Positions 33,627 to 42,612 of a DNA stretch of 59,891 nucleotides are shown one piece after another (within the stretch, counting starts at the first letter, position 1; each line of letters opens with the position of its first letter). The notes beneath the pieces are model-generated. The model saw nothing but the letters and a program-made list of their open reading frames with translations. It was not told the DNA's origin and ran no database searches. The translations under genes were made by a program, and so were the position numbers. Source of the DNA: Microbacterium sp. p3-SID336 (GTDB lineage: Bacteria > Actinomycetota > Actinomycetes > Actinomycetales > Microbacteriaceae); assembly GCF_025143365.1 (NCBI RefSeq), contig NZ_JALXPE010000020.1, forward strand, positions 1-59,891. Direction: 5' to 3'.

Positions 33627-34307
33627 ATGGGCGAGACCACCACGGAACCGGCGCGCGGCGCAGTGTTCCTGGAGGCGCTGGGCGCCGAGGCCGCGCGCCT
33701 GCATCCCGAGATCCTCGCGCAGCTCCGTCAAGCGGGGCGCACGGGTCGCGCCGAGGGGGTCTTCCGCATTGCGGGCAGTCGGTTCGGTCGCACCGCGGCC
33801 CTCGCGAGGCCGGTGGTGGGACCGCGGCTGCTGGTGACGGCGCGCGGAAGCGATGTCCCCTTCACACTCACGACGGTGTCCGGTCGGACTGGCAGCGGCC
33901 GGGCGACCCTCGACACGACGCGCGAATTCCGGTTCCGGGGTGGGAGCCAGGTCATCGTGGATCGGCTGAGCGCCAGCGTGCGCCCTGGACTCGTCCGCAA
34001 CCTCCTCGGGTCGCGGGGGCGCGTCGAGCTGATCGAGGCGTGCAGCGTGACGCCGGAGGGGTTCCTGCGCATGATGACCGTGCGCGTGGCACTGCGGGTG
34101 CGTGGCCGCCGGATCGCGCTGCCGAGAGCGCTCGGCGTGCGGGTCGACCTCGTCGACGGCTGGGACGAGACGCACCGCCGCCGCACGATCGACATGCGCG
34201 CCGTGAATCCGCTGTTCGGCACGGTGCTGGAGTATCGCGGCTGGTACCGCGAGGCCGCCGAATCGCCCACAGACGCTCGCGCGTCGGCGGGCGCTCAGTA
34301 CGAGTAG
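33627..34307 (+). CDS. DUF4166 domain protein
   Basis: 226 aa, soluble, no signal peptide. The conserved pattern includes VFRIAGSR near the start and FGTVLEYRGWY near the C-terminus, which recalls the DUF4166 family. Function is not known. Its 3' end overlaps the convergent xth gene by 13 bp. Confidence 0.72.
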   Translation: MGETTTEPARGAVFLEALGAEAARLHPEILAQLRQAGRTGRAEGVFRIAGSRFGRTAALARPVVGPRLLVTARGSDVPFTLTTVSGRTGSGRATLDTTREFRFRGGSQVIVDRLSASVRPGLVRNLLGSRGRVELIEACSVTPEGFLRMMTVRVALRVRGRRIALPRALGVRVDLVDGWDETHRRRTIDMRAVNPLFGTVLEYRGWYREAAESPTDARASAGAQYE

Positions 34308-35134
34308 TCCACGACCACCGGAGCGTGGTCGCTCCAGCGCTGGTCGTACGCCGCGGCCCGTGCCACGTGGTACGCCTCGACGCGCGCGGCGAGGGCCGGG
34401 GTGGCGAGGTGGTAGTCGATGCGCCAGCCGGAGTCGTTGTCGAACGCCTTCCCGCGCATGGACCACCACGTGTACGGCCCCTCGACCTCGCCGTGGAAGC
34501 GTCGCCCCACGTCGACCCAGCCGAGACCCCTGCCGACCGAGCCGTCCGCACCGGTGATCTCCGCGCCGGCCTCACCGAGGAAGCGGTCGAAGTAGGCGCG
34601 CTCGCGCGGGAGGAAGCCCGCCTTGGTCCTGTTCCCGCGCCAGTTCTTGATGTCGAGCTCGCGGTGCCCCACGTTGAGGTCTCCGGTCACCAGGGCGAGT
34701 GCGTCCGGACCGTTCAGGGACGCGAGCCGGGCCTCGAACGCGTCCAGGAACTTCCACTTCTCGTCCTGCTTGGGGGTGTCCGCCTCGCCGGAGTGCACGT
34801 AGGCGCTCACGACGGTCAGCGGACGATCGCCGATGACGAAGTCGGCTTCGATCCAGCGGCCCTTCGCATCGAAGTCCTCTGGCCCGAAGTCGACACGGGA
34901 GGCGAGCGCGGGGATACGGCTGGCGATCGCCACACCGGCGCGGCCCTTCGCGGTGGCCTCGTCGTGCACGAAGGTCCAGCCGGGGAGTGCGGCTTCGATG
35001 TGCTCGTCCTGCCCGCGGACCTCCTGCAGGGTGAGGATGTCGACGTCGGCGGCATCGAGCCAGGTGCTCATCCCGTTGCGGGCCGCCGCCCTGATCCCGT
35101 TGACGTTGACCGTGGCGATACGCAGATGAGGCAT
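34295..35134 (-). CDS. xth: Exodeoxyribonuclease III (AP endonuclease, ExoA type)
   Basis: 279 aa. Base-excision-repair nuclease. Conserved motifs: LTLQEVRG (metal Glu), VTGDLNVGH (Asp/Asn), WRIDYHLAT and SDHAPVVVD (catalytic His). TAGGCT ends six bases before the ATG and the intervening GGAGGA could also serve as a ribosome site. The yihY stop is within that promoter, nine bases from the start. Confidence 0.95.
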   Translation of the reverse strand: MPHLRIATVNVNGIRAAARNGMSTWLDAADVDILTLQEVRGQDEHIEAALPGWTFVHDEATAKGRAGVAIASRIPALASRVDFGPEDFDAKGRWIEADFVIGDRPLTVVSAYVHSGEADTPKQDEKWKFLDAFEARLASLNGPDALALVTGDLNVGHRELDIKNWRGNRTKAGFLPRERAYFDRFLGEAGAEITGADGSVGRGLGWVDVGRRFHGEVEGPYTWWSMRGKAFDNDSGWRIDYHLATPALAARVEAYHVARAAAYDQRWSDHAPVVVDYSY

Positions 35135-35140
35135 TCCTCC

Positions 35141-35146
35141 AGCCTA
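35141..35146 (-). promoter_or_regulatory. -10 hexamer TAGGCT for xth
   Basis: It ends six bases before the ATG at 35134 and overlaps the stop codon of the upstream yihY-type gene. Confidence 0.5.
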
Positions 35147-36352
35147 ACGAGGACCGCCGACATCGCGGTCCGAGCGGCGCACGTCGGCGAGCAGGCGCTG
35201 CGCGAGGGGCGAGCTCGCGGGCAGGGGCGGGGGAGCGGAGGCCTCCAACCGGGCCAGCTCGTCCTCCGCCTCGCGCACTGCTCGTCCCGCGAGCCACGAG
35301 CGGTACCAGGGCGCGGCGTCTCGGGCGGCGCGGGCGTCCCGCACACGGATGCGCGCGGCGGTGACCAGCGCCTGGTGCTCCGCGATCCGCCGCTCGGCCT
35401 CGGACTGCTGCAGCAGAGGAAGATCGCGGTCCTGCGCGGCGACGGCGATCCAGGATGCGGCGACGAGCATCACGACGCCGTTCACCCGGAACCAGAGCAG
35501 GAGTCCGATGAAGATCGCGAACGTCGCGAGCAGCGGGTTGGAGGGGGTGTAGCTCAGGAGGAAACCGGCGCTGTACTGCAGGATCGTCATCGCGCCGCCG
35601 CCGAGGAGGGCGCCGGGCCAGATCGTGCCCCAGTGCAGCGAGGTGCCCGTGAGGAAGCGCACCATCGACGCGAGGGCCGCCGACATCAGCGCGAACGAGA
35701 CGATCACGGTGCCGATGCGGATGCTGGCGTTCAGCCCGTCCGACCCCGAGTCCCAGCCCAGCTGCGCGAGCAGCCAGCTCAGCACTGTCGCGCTGGCCGA
35801 GGTGAGGATGGACCCCACCACCAGCGAGACGCCGAAGATGAGGGCGGCCAGCAGGTCCCGTGCTTTGAGCAGCACGTAGCTGCGCCGGTCGGGCGGCAGC
35901 CCGAAGATGTCCCGCACGGCGCGCCGGGAGAAGGTCACCCAGCCGATGGCCGTCCAGATGACGGTGCCCAGTGCGATCGCACCCGTGATGCTGAGCACGC
36001 CCGTGGTGCTGGAGGCGATCTCCTGCACCTGCTCCGGGGTGACGACCCCGCCCTCCGGGAGGATGAGGTTCGGGATGTAGCTGTTGATCATCGCGATCAG
36101 GCCGTTGACGGCCTCCTCGCTGCCGCCGAGCCAGAGGCCGGTGATCGCGAAGGCGAGGTAGATGGCCGCGAAGATCGCGAAGAGCGCCTGGTAGCTCACG
36201 CCCGCCGCGAGGAGGAAGCCGTTGTGCTGCAGGAAGTGACGCCAGACGCGCACGGGGAAGAGTCCCAGCGTGCGCTGGGTGAGCGCGGTCGCACGGACGA
36301 CGGCGGCATCGAGGCGACCGGATTCGTGCGGGGCGCCAGCGGGGTCGGACAC
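35144..36352 (-). CDS. YihY/BrkB-family inner membrane protein
   Basis: 402 aa, start GTG. Six predicted membrane segments between ~45 and ~310 with the family landmarks AAGVSYQALFAIF, a conserved GxxxxxxxW region (GTVIWTAIGWVTF) and LLLWFRVNGVVMLVAA. A charged C-terminal tail of ~90 residues follows. Once called ribonuclease BN, the family has no established enzymatic role. Likely independent promoter (TAGGGT). Confidence 0.9.
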   Translation of the reverse strand: MSDPAGAPHESGRLDAAVVRATALTQRTLGLFPVRVWRHFLQHNGFLLAAGVSYQALFAIFAAIYLAFAITGLWLGGSEEAVNGLIAMINSYIPNLILPEGGVVTPEQVQEIASSTTGVLSITGAIALGTVIWTAIGWVTFSRRAVRDIFGLPPDRRSYVLLKARDLLAALIFGVSLVVGSILTSASATVLSWLLAQLGWDSGSDGLNASIRIGTVIVSFALMSAALASMVRFLTGTSLHWGTIWPGALLGGGAMTILQYSAGFLLSYTPSNPLLATFAIFIGLLLWFRVNGVVMLVAASWIAVAAQDRDLPLLQQSEAERRIAEHQALVTAARIRVRDARAARDAAPWYRSWLAGRAVREAEDELARLEASAPPPLPASSPLAQRLLADVRRSDRDVGGPR

Positions 36353-36358
36353 GTCCCC

Positions 36359-36364
36359 ACCCTA
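36359..36364 (-). promoter_or_regulatory. -10 hexamer TAGGGT for the YihY-type gene (leaderless)
   Basis: It ends six bases before the GTG at 36352. Confidence 0.58.
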
Positions 36365-36401
36365 CCCAAGCGGCTGCGACCGGCATCACGGGTCTCAACA
36401 G

Positions 36402-36434
36402 GAACAGGCGACCCCTGCACGGGGTCGCCTGTTC
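36402..36434 (-). terminator. Hairpin terminator of the sdh operon
   Basis: 14-bp perfect stem (36402-36415 with 36421-36434), loop TGCAC, 23 bp beyond the sdhB stop. No U-tract. Confidence 0.8.
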
Positions 36435-36457
36435 GGACGGGGGAGTCTCGGAAGCCG

Positions 36458-37225
36458 TCAGGGACGACCGCGGAGCACTGCCTGCTTCACCTCGGCGATC
36501 GCCTTGGTGACCTCGATGCCACGGGGGCATGCCTCGGAGCAGTTGAAGGTCGTGCGGCAGCGCCACACGCCTTCCTTGTCGTTGAGGATGTCGAGGCGCA
36601 CGGCGGCGTTGTCGTCGCGCGAGTCGAAGATGAAGCGGTGCGCGTTGACGATAGCGGCGGGGCCGAAGTACTGCCCGTCCGTCCAGAACACGGGGCACGA
36701 CGAGGTGCACGCGGCGCACAGGATGCACTTGGTGGTGTCGTCGAAGATCTCGCGATCCGCGATCGACTGCGTGCGCTCCTTGCCCTTCTCCGGGACCGAG
36801 TTCGCCACGAGGAACGGCTGCACCTCGCGGTACGACGCGAAGAAGGGCTCCATGTCGACGACGAGGTCCTTCTCCAGCGGCAGACCCTTGATGGCCTCCA
36901 CGTAGATGGGCTTCGAGATGTCGAGGTCCTTGATCAGCGTCTTGCAGGCGAGCCGGTTACGACCGTTGATGCGCATGGCGTCGGAGCCGCAGATGCCGTG
37001 CGCACAGGAGCGGCGGAAGGTGAGCGAGCCGTCGACCTCCCACTTGATCTTGTGCAGGGCGTCGAGCACGCGGTCGGTGGAGTAGAGCTCCACGTCGTAG
37101 TCGACCCAGTGCGGCTCGCTGTCGAGCTCGGGGTCGAAGCGCCGGATGTTGAACGTGACGATGAAGGACTGGATACCGGTGTCTTCTGTCGTCTCGGCGG
37201 GGGCTTCGGCGATGGCGTTCGACAT
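36458..37225 (-). CDS. sdhB: Succinate dehydrogenase iron-sulfur subunit
   Basis: 255 aa from the ATG at 37225. The [2Fe-2S] ligands are C74, C79, D82 and C94 in the RRSCAHGICGSD region. The [4Fe-4S]/[3Fe-4S] clusters use CILCAACTSSCP (C167, C170, C173, C177) and the later NCSEACPRGI. Carries electrons from SdhA flavin to quinone. It starts two bases after the sdhA stop. A longer upstream frame exists only antisense/out of phase with sdhA. Confidence 0.96.
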   Translation of the reverse strand: MSNAIAEAPAETTEDTGIQSFIVTFNIRRFDPELDSEPHWVDYDVELYSTDRVLDALHKIKWEVDGSLTFRRSCAHGICGSDAMRINGRNRLACKTLIKDLDISKPIYVEAIKGLPLEKDLVVDMEPFFASYREVQPFLVANSVPEKGKERTQSIADREIFDDTTKCILCAACTSSCPVFWTDGQYFGPAAIVNAHRFIFDSRDDNAAVRLDILNDKEGVWRCRTTFNCSEACPRGIEVTKAIAEVKQAVLRGRP

Positions 37226-37227
37226 GC

Positions 37228-39054
37228 TCAGTACTTCCTCTCCATCGGCGGGTAGTTCAACTCGCCCTTGTCGTTCTTCGTGAACACGACGGGCTTCCAG
37301 TCGAGCTTGATGTGGTCGCTCGGGTCCGACGAGTGCGGGTCGCCCGTCAGGTACGCCATGGTGTGCTTCATGTAGTTCTCGTCGTCGCGCTTCGGGAAGT
37401 CGTCGCGCATGTGGCCGCCACGGCTCTCCTCGCGGTTCTGCGCCGCGTAGACGACGACCTCCGCGATGTCGAGAAGGAAGCCAAGTTCGACGGCCTCGAG
37501 CAGGTCCGTGTTGAACCGGTGGCCCTTGTCGTCGACGTGCACGTTCTTGTAGCGCTCGCGCAGCTCGGCGATGACGCCCAGCACGTGCTGCAGCGACTCG
37601 TGGGTGCGGAACACCTGCGCGCCCTTGTCCATCTCGTCCTGCAGCGTCTTCCGAAGCACGGCGATGCGCTCGGTGCCCTGGTTGTTGCGCAGGCCCTCCA
37701 GCATGTCGGACACGAACGCGGCGGGGTTCTCCGGCAGCGGCACGAACTCGGCCGTCTTGACGTACTCGACCGCGTTGCGACCGCTGCGCTTGCCGAACAC
37801 GTTGATGTCGAGGAGCGAGTTCGTGCCGAGGCGGTTGGCGCCGTGCACCGAGACGCACGCGCACTCGCCGGCGGCGTAGAGGCCGGGGACGACGGTGTCG
37901 TTGTCGGCGAGCACCTCGCCGTTGTTGTTCGTGGGGATGCCGCCCATGGCGTAGTGCGCGGTGGGCATCACGGGGACGGGCTCGACCACGGGGTCCACGC
38001 CGAGATACGTGCGGGCGAACTCGGTGATGTCCGGGAGCTTGGTCTCCAGAACTTCCGCGCCGAGGTGCGTGCAGTCCAGCAGCACGTAGTCCTTGTGGGG
38101 ACCGGCGCCGCGGCCCTCCGCGACCTCCTGGACCATGCAGCGCGCGACGATGTCGCGGGGTGCCAGGTCCTTGATGGTGGGGGCGTAGCGCTCCATGAAG
38201 CGCTCACCCGAGGCGTTGCGGAGGATGGCACCCTCACCGCGGGCGCCCTCGGTGAGCAGGATGCCCAGTCCGGCGAGGCCGGTCGGGTGGAACTGGAAGA
38301 ACTCCAGGTCCTCCAGCGGGAGGCCCTTGCGCCAGACGATGCCGACGCCGTCGCCCGTCAGGGTGTGTGCGTTGGACGTCGTCTTGAAGATCTTGCCGAA
38401 GCCGCCGGTCGCGAAGATCACGGCCTTGGACTGGAAGACGTGCAGCTCGCCCGTGGCCAGGTCGTAGGCGACGACACCGGCGATCTGGGTCTTGCCCGCC
38501 GCGTCCTTCACCGTGATGAGATCCAGCACGTAGAACTCGTTGAAGAAGTTGATGCCGAGCTTGACGCAGTTCTGGAACAGCGTCTGCAGGATCATGTGGC
38601 CCGTGCGGTCCGCGGCGTAGCAGGCGCGGCGGACCGGGGTCTTGCCGTGCTCGGCGGTGTGGCCGCCGAAGCGGCGCTGGTCGATCTTGCCCTCGGGCGT
38701 GCGGTTGAAGGGGAGACCCATGTTCTCGAGGTCGATGACTGCGTCGATGGCCTCCTTCGCGAGGATCTCCGCCGCGTCCTGGTCGACGAGGTAGTCGCCG
38801 CCCTTGACGGTGTCGAAGGTGTGCCACTCCCAGGAGTCCTCCTCGACGTTCGCGAGGGCCGCCGCCATGCCGCCCTGTGCCGCGCCCGTGTGGGAGCGGG
38901 TGGGGTAGAGCTTGGAGATCACGGCCGTCTTCGCGCCGGGCCCCGCCTCGATGGCGGCCCGCATTCCGGCGCCGCCGGCGCCCACGATGACGATGTCGAA
39001 CTGGTGGTAGTGCACGCCGTCACGGACGACGGAATCCTGCGTCTGGGTAGTCAC
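37228..39054 (-). CDS. sdhA: Succinate dehydrogenase flavoprotein subunit
   Basis: 608 aa. FAD motif [12 protein letters not shown]; His55 in SHTGAAQGG carries covalent [12 protein letters not shown] and the active-site [13 protein letters not shown] are conserved. Oxidises succinate in the TCA cycle at the cytoplasmic face of the membrane. 19 bp separate it from sdhD. Confidence 0.97.
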   Translation of the reverse strand: MTTQTQDSVVRDGVHYHQFDIVIVGAGGAGMRAAIEAGPGAKTAVISKLYPTRSHTGAAQGGMAAALANVEEDSWEWHTFDTVKGGDYLVDQDAAEILAKEAIDAVIDLENMGLPFNRTPEGKIDQRRFGGHTAEHGKTPVRRACYAADRTGHMILQTLFQNCVKLGINFFNEFYVLDLITVKDAAGKTQIAGVVAYDLATGELHVFQSKAVIFATGGFGKIFKTTSNAHTLTGDGVGIVWRKGLPLEDLEFFQFHPTGLAGLGILLTEGARGEGAILRNASGERFMERYAPTIKDLAPRDIVARCMVQEVAEGRGAGPHKDYVLLDCTHLGAEVLETKLPDITEFARTYLGVDPVVEPVPVMPTAHYAMGGIPTNNNGEVLADNDTVVPGLYAAGECACVSVHGANRLGTNSLLDINVFGKRSGRNAVEYVKTAEFVPLPENPAAFVSDMLEGLRNNQGTERIAVLRKTLQDEMDKGAQVFRTHESLQHVLGVIAELRERYKNVHVDDKGHRFNTDLLEAVELGFLLDIAEVVVYAAQNREESRGGHMRDDFPKRDDENYMKHTMAYLTGDPHSSDPSDHIKLDWKPVVFTKNDKGELNYPPMERKY

Positions 39055-39073
39055 TTCTCGTTTGCCTCTTCTT

Positions 39074-39514
39074 CTAGCCCTGCGCCTGGCAGGTCTCCCA
39101 CAGCGTGCTCGACTCGGTCACACCCAGGCACGGGTCGAACGTGAAGACGACCAGGGTGCCGAGGATGATGAGGAGCCCTGCGGCGAGGCCGAGAGCCCAG
39201 ACGAGCGCCTTGCGCGCCGTGGGGTTGGTCACGTAGTCGTTCACGATCGTGCGCATGCCGTTGGCGCCGTGGATGAGCGCGAGCCACAGCATCAGCACGT
39301 CCCACCACTGCCAGAACGGCGTGGCGAACTTGCCGGCGATGAAGGCGAAGTCGAGGGCGTGGATGCCCTCGCCGACCATGAGGTTCACGAAGAGGTGGCC
39401 GAAGATCAGCACGACGAGCACGACGCCCGAGACGCGCATGAAGACCCAGCCCCACTTCTCCAGGTTGACGCCGCGCTGACGGCGGGCGGGGGCGGCGACG
39501 GTCTGAGCGGTCAT
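39074..39514 (-). CDS. sdhD: Succinate dehydrogenase membrane anchor subunit
   Basis: 146 aa, three membrane segments. [13 protein letters not shown] contains the conserved heme/quinone-region residues. The start shares one base with the sdhC stop (TGATG). Confidence 0.93.
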   Translation of the reverse strand: MTAQTVAAPARRQRGVNLEKWGWVFMRVSGVVLVVLIFGHLFVNLMVGEGIHALDFAFIAGKFATPFWQWWDVLMLWLALIHGANGMRTIVNDYVTNPTARKALVWALGLAAGLLIILGTLVVFTFDPCLGVTESSTLWETCQAQG

Positions 39515-39948
39515 CAGTGTCCTCCTCCGAAGCCGGCGAACGCGAGCATCAGGTGGCGCGGCACGAAGCCGGCCATGATGATGCCCCACACCAGCAGCAC
39601 GCCCCAGAAGAGCTGACGCTGGTAGCGCGCGCCCTTCGACCAGAAGTCGACGGCGATGATGCGCAGTCCGTTCATGGCGTGGAAGACGATGCCGGCGACC
39701 AGCACCACCTCGCCGAGAGCCATGACGGGGTTCTTGTACGTGCCGATGACCGCGTCGTACGCCTCCGGCGACACCCTGATCAGCGCCGTGTCGAGCACGT
39801 GCACCAACAGGAAGAAGAAGATGGCGACTCCGGTGATGCGGTGAAGCACCCACGACCACATGCCTTCGCGACCCCGATAGAGGGTGCCGCGGGGGGTCTT
39901 GGACGTGGTTTCCGAAATCGACGGTGTCAAGCGAGCGCTTGTGGACAC
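39514..39948 (-). CDS. sdhC: Succinate dehydrogenase cytochrome b556 subunit
   Basis: 144 aa from the GTG at 39948, preceded by GGGAGGA at good spacing. Three membrane segments; LHRITGVAIFFFLLVHV carries the conserved Ser/Arg-type quinone-site region and heme His, with HAMNGLR in segment 2-3. The ATG at 40044 in the same frame lies in the promoter/leader and is rejected. TAGGAT near 40046 is a plausible -10, giving a ~90-nt leader. Confidence 0.93.
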   Translation of the reverse strand: MSTSARLTPSISETTSKTPRGTLYRGREGMWSWVLHRITGVAIFFFLLVHVLDTALIRVSPEAYDAVIGTYKNPVMALGEVVLVAGIVFHAMNGLRIIAVDFWSKGARYQRQLFWGVLLVWGIIMAGFVPRHLMLAFAGFGGGH

Positions 39949-40116
39949 GGTCGTCCTCCCTGGATCGATGTGACTCGGTCGCGTGCGCTGCTTCGTCCAC
40001 GTCAAAGGCCTGGAGAGTGTCAGGCACGCCCGATCGCTCTCCATCCTATTCCTGTGAGAAGGCCGTGGGCGACGAAGGGGACCCTAACCCCTCGCGGCGA
40101 CACCGCCGCCGCTCGA

Positions 40117-40122
40117 TACGCT
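40117..40122 (+). promoter_or_regulatory. -10 hexamer TACGCT for manC (leaderless)
   Basis: It ends six bases before the GTG at 40129; same hexamer as at the DUF4166 gene. Confidence 0.6.
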
Positions 40123-40128
40123 GGCACG

Positions 40129-41244
40129 GTGAGCGAACCCATCGAGGACTTCTACGCGGTGATCCCGGCCGGCGGCATCGGCAGCAGGCTGTGGCCTCTC
40201 TCGCGTGCCGACGCGCCGAAGTTCCTGCACGACCTGACCGGCTCCGGCCACTCGCTGCTGCGCGACACGTGGGATCGGCTGGTGCCGCTCGCCGGCCCCG
40301 ACCGGATCGCGGTCGTCACCGGCCGCGCACACCGTGCGGCCGTGGAGGCGGAGCTGCCGGGCATCGCTGATCTCAACGTGTTCCTCGAGTCGGAGCCGCG
40401 GGAGTCCGCCGCCGCCATCGGGCTCGCCGCCGCCGTGCTGCATCGGCGCGACCCGGACGTGATCATCGGCTCGTTCAGCGCCGACCATGTGATCCGCGGG
40501 ACGCGCGTGTTCGAGTTCGCGGTGCGCGACGCGGTGGAGGTCGCGCGCGAGGGGTACATCTGCACGATCGGCATCGCGCCCACCGAGCCGGCCGTCGGCT
40601 TCGGCTACATCCGCAAGGGGCCCGAGCTCGTGGTGGAGCGCGCTCGGGAGGCCGCGCTGGTGGAGAGCTTCGTCGAGAAGCCGGACCTGGAGACGGCGAA
40701 GGCGTACCTCGCCGACCGCGGCTACCTCTGGAACGCGGGGATGTTCATCGCGAAGGCGAGCGTGCTGCTCGACGAGCTGGCGACGAACGAACCCGAGCTG
40801 CATGCCGGGCTCCAGGAACTGGCCGCGGCGTGGGACGACCGCGAGCGGCGCGGTCCCGCCGTCGACCGCATCTGGCCCCGGCTCAAGAAGACCGCCATCG
40901 ACTATGCGGTCGCCGAGCCCGCCGCTCGCCGCGGGCGCCTCGCCGTGGTGCCAGGGCACTTCGACTGGGACGACGTGGGGGACTTCGCCTCGCTGACGAA
41001 GCTGATCACCAACGGCCGCAAGAACGATCTGGCGGTCCTCGGCCCGCGCGCCCGGGTCCTCACGGACGCCGCCAGCGGCATCCTCGTCAGTCAGACGTCC
41101 CGGGTGATCAGCCTGGTCGGCGTGCAGGACATCGTGGTGGTCGACACACCAGACGCGCTTCTCGTCACCACGGTCGAGAACGCGCAGCGCGTGAAGGGCG
41201 TCGTGGAATCCCTGAAGCTCAACGGACAAGGCGACGTGCTCTGA
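40129..41244 (+). CDS. manC: Mannose-1-phosphate guanylyltransferase
   Basis: 371 aa, start GTG. The nucleotidyltransferase signature AGGIGSRLWPLSR is followed by PKFL, and VESFVEKPD and NAGMFI are conserved. Makes GDP-mannose for cell-surface glycans and lipomannan-type polymers. No isomerase domain, so it is the short monofunctional form. Divergent from sdhC. Confidence 0.92.
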   Translation: MSEPIEDFYAVIPAGGIGSRLWPLSRADAPKFLHDLTGSGHSLLRDTWDRLVPLAGPDRIAVVTGRAHRAAVEAELPGIADLNVFLESEPRESAAAIGLAAAVLHRRDPDVIIGSFSADHVIRGTRVFEFAVRDAVEVAREGYICTIGIAPTEPAVGFGYIRKGPELVVERAREAALVESFVEKPDLETAKAYLADRGYLWNAGMFIAKASVLLDELATNEPELHAGLQELAAAWDDRERRGPAVDRIWPRLKKTAIDYAVAEPAARRGRLAVVPGHFDWDDVGDFASLTKLITNGRKNDLAVLGPRARVLTDAASGILVSQTSRVISLVGVQDIVVVDTPDALLVTTVENAQRVKGVVESLKLNGQGDVL

Positions 41245-41266
41245 TGAGCAGCGCCCGATGCTCATC
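41243..41266 (+). terminator. Weak hairpin after manC
   Basis: 8-bp stem GATGAGCA/TGCTCATC with an 8-base loop, overlapping the manC stop and followed by a T-richer stretch (TTGATTT). Possible terminator before the nucleoside operon promoter. Confidence 0.45.
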
Positions 41267-41277
41267 TGGGTGCTTGA

Positions 41278-41335
41278 TTTCAGCTTTGTAACCTTTCGCC
41301 AGCGCGAATGAGACCGATGTGCACGAAAGCTGAAA
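41278..41335. promoter_or_regulatory. Inverted repeat upstream of the nucleoside operon
   Basis: TTTCAGCTTT (41278-41287) and AAAGCTGAAA (41326-41335) are perfect complements 38 bp apart, in an unusually AT-rich stretch for this genome. They may be paired half-sites for a regulator controlling the operon; the protein is unknown. Confidence 0.45.
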
Positions 41336-41392
41336 CAGTAGGTAACTTTGATCGATCCGCGATGGTCGCGGTTCCGTTGAGGGAGGCATGAG

Positions 41393-42505
41393 TTGACCAT
41401 CTCCACCACAAAGAAGCTTCTCGGCGCGACCGTCGCCGCGGGCGTCATCTTCGCGCTCGCCGGCTGCGGCCAGGCGCCGACCGACGAGGCCGGAGGGTCG
41501 GAGAAGCCGGCTGACTCCGACTTCAAGCCCTGCCTGATCTCGGACGCGGGCGGATGGAACGACAAGTCGTTCAACCAGTCGGCCAAGGAGGGCATGGACA
41601 GCGCCGCCGAGGAGCTCGACATCAAGCCGCTCGAGTTCGAGTCGGCGAACGACAACGACTACGCGCCGAACCTCGAGACCGCCGTGTCCGAGGGCTGCAC
41701 GCTCATCGTCTCGGTCGGCTTCAAGCTCTCCGCCGCGACCGTCGAGTCGGCGCTCGCGAACCCCGAGATCGACTACGCGATCATCGACGACTGGGCGGAC
41801 AACGACTTCGACGGCGAGGTCGACGCGCCCAACATCAAGCCCCTCGTCTTCGACACGGCTCAGGCGGCCTACCTCGGCGGCTACGCGGCGGCGGCCTGGT
41901 CCGCGCAGAGCGGCGTGAACAAGGTCGGCACCTTCGGCGGCATGCAGATCCCGTCCGTGGCCGTGTTCATGGACGGCTTCCAGCTCGGCGTCGAGAAGTA
42001 CAACGAGGACAAGTCCGGCTCCGTCCAGGTCTTCGGCTGGGACGCCGCGACCCAGGAGGGCTCCTTCACCGGCGGCTTCGACGCGAACGACACCGCGAAG
42101 CAGACCGCGCAGGGCGTGCTCGACCAGGGCGTCGACGTCATCCTCCCAGTCGGCGGCCCCGTCTACCAGAGCGCTGCGGCGGCGATCACCGACAGCGGCA
42201 AGGACACCCTCATGCTGGGTGTCGACAGTGACCTCGCCGTGGCCGACCCGAGCGTCGCCGGCATGACGCTGGTCTCGATCATGAAGGCGATCGACGTGGC
42301 CGTGCACGACGCGACCATCGCGGCCGCCAAGGGCGACTTCGACCCGGCTCCCTACGTCGGCACGCTCGAGAACGAGGGCGTGAAGCTCTCCGGCTTCGGC
42401 GACTTCGAGTCCCAGCTGCCCGAGGGCCTGACGGACGAGATCACCGCTCTGCAGGAGCAGATCATCGCCGGTGACATCACGGTGGAGTCGAAGAACTCGC
42501 CGTGA
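41393..42505 (+). CDS. BMP-family nucleoside-binding lipoprotein
   Basis: 370 aa. The start is TTG, six bases after GGGAGG; a nearby ATG (41388) stops after two codons. Signal peptide with lipobox LAGC (Cys25). The family pattern includes DAGGWNDKSFNQS, ESANDNDYAPNL, AAYLGGYAAA and VGTFGGMQIPSV. It binds nucleosides for the ABC importer encoded next and heads the operon. A strong hairpin separates it from the ATPase gene. Confidence 0.93.
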   Translation: MTISTTKKLLGATVAAGVIFALAGCGQAPTDEAGGSEKPADSDFKPCLISDAGGWNDKSFNQSAKEGMDSAAEELDIKPLEFESANDNDYAPNLETAVSEGCTLIVSVGFKLSAATVESALANPEIDYAIIDDWADNDFDGEVDAPNIKPLVFDTAQAAYLGGYAAAAWSAQSGVNKVGTFGGMQIPSVAVFMDGFQLGVEKYNEDKSGSVQVFGWDAATQEGSFTGGFDANDTAKQTAQGVLDQGVDVILPVGGPVYQSAAAAITDSGKDTLMLGVDSDLAVADPSVAGMTLVSIMKAIDVAVHDATIAAAKGDFDPAPYVGTLENEGVKLSGFGDFESQLPEGLTDEITALQEQIIAGDITVESKNSP

Positions 42506-42523
42506 TCTGACGCGGTCCGAGCG

Positions 42524-42558
42524 CGGGGCGAGTGGTGAGCATCACGCCACTCGCCCCG
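42524..42558 (+). terminator. Strong hairpin between the BMP lipoprotein and ATPase genes
   Basis: CGGGGCGAGTGG pairs with CCACTCGCCCCG, extended by TGA/TCA after a two-base bulge, loop GCA. 18 bp after the stop codon and 54 bp before the next start, with no U-tract. Same placement as the metQ-metN hairpin. Confidence 0.78.
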
Positions 42559-42612
42559 TGCCGTGGTCGGACGGCGATTCTCCTCGATGACTCTTCTGGA
42601 TAAGGTGCAGAT

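Noticed and set aside
36458..37864. 468-residue form of SdhB
   Set aside because: The upstream half is the sdhA gene read in another frame; SdhB is 255 residues from 37225.
39949..40128. Upstream ATG start for sdhC at 40044
   Set aside because: It overlaps the best -10 and adds hydrophilic sequence; the GTG at 39948 has a strong GGGAGGA site.
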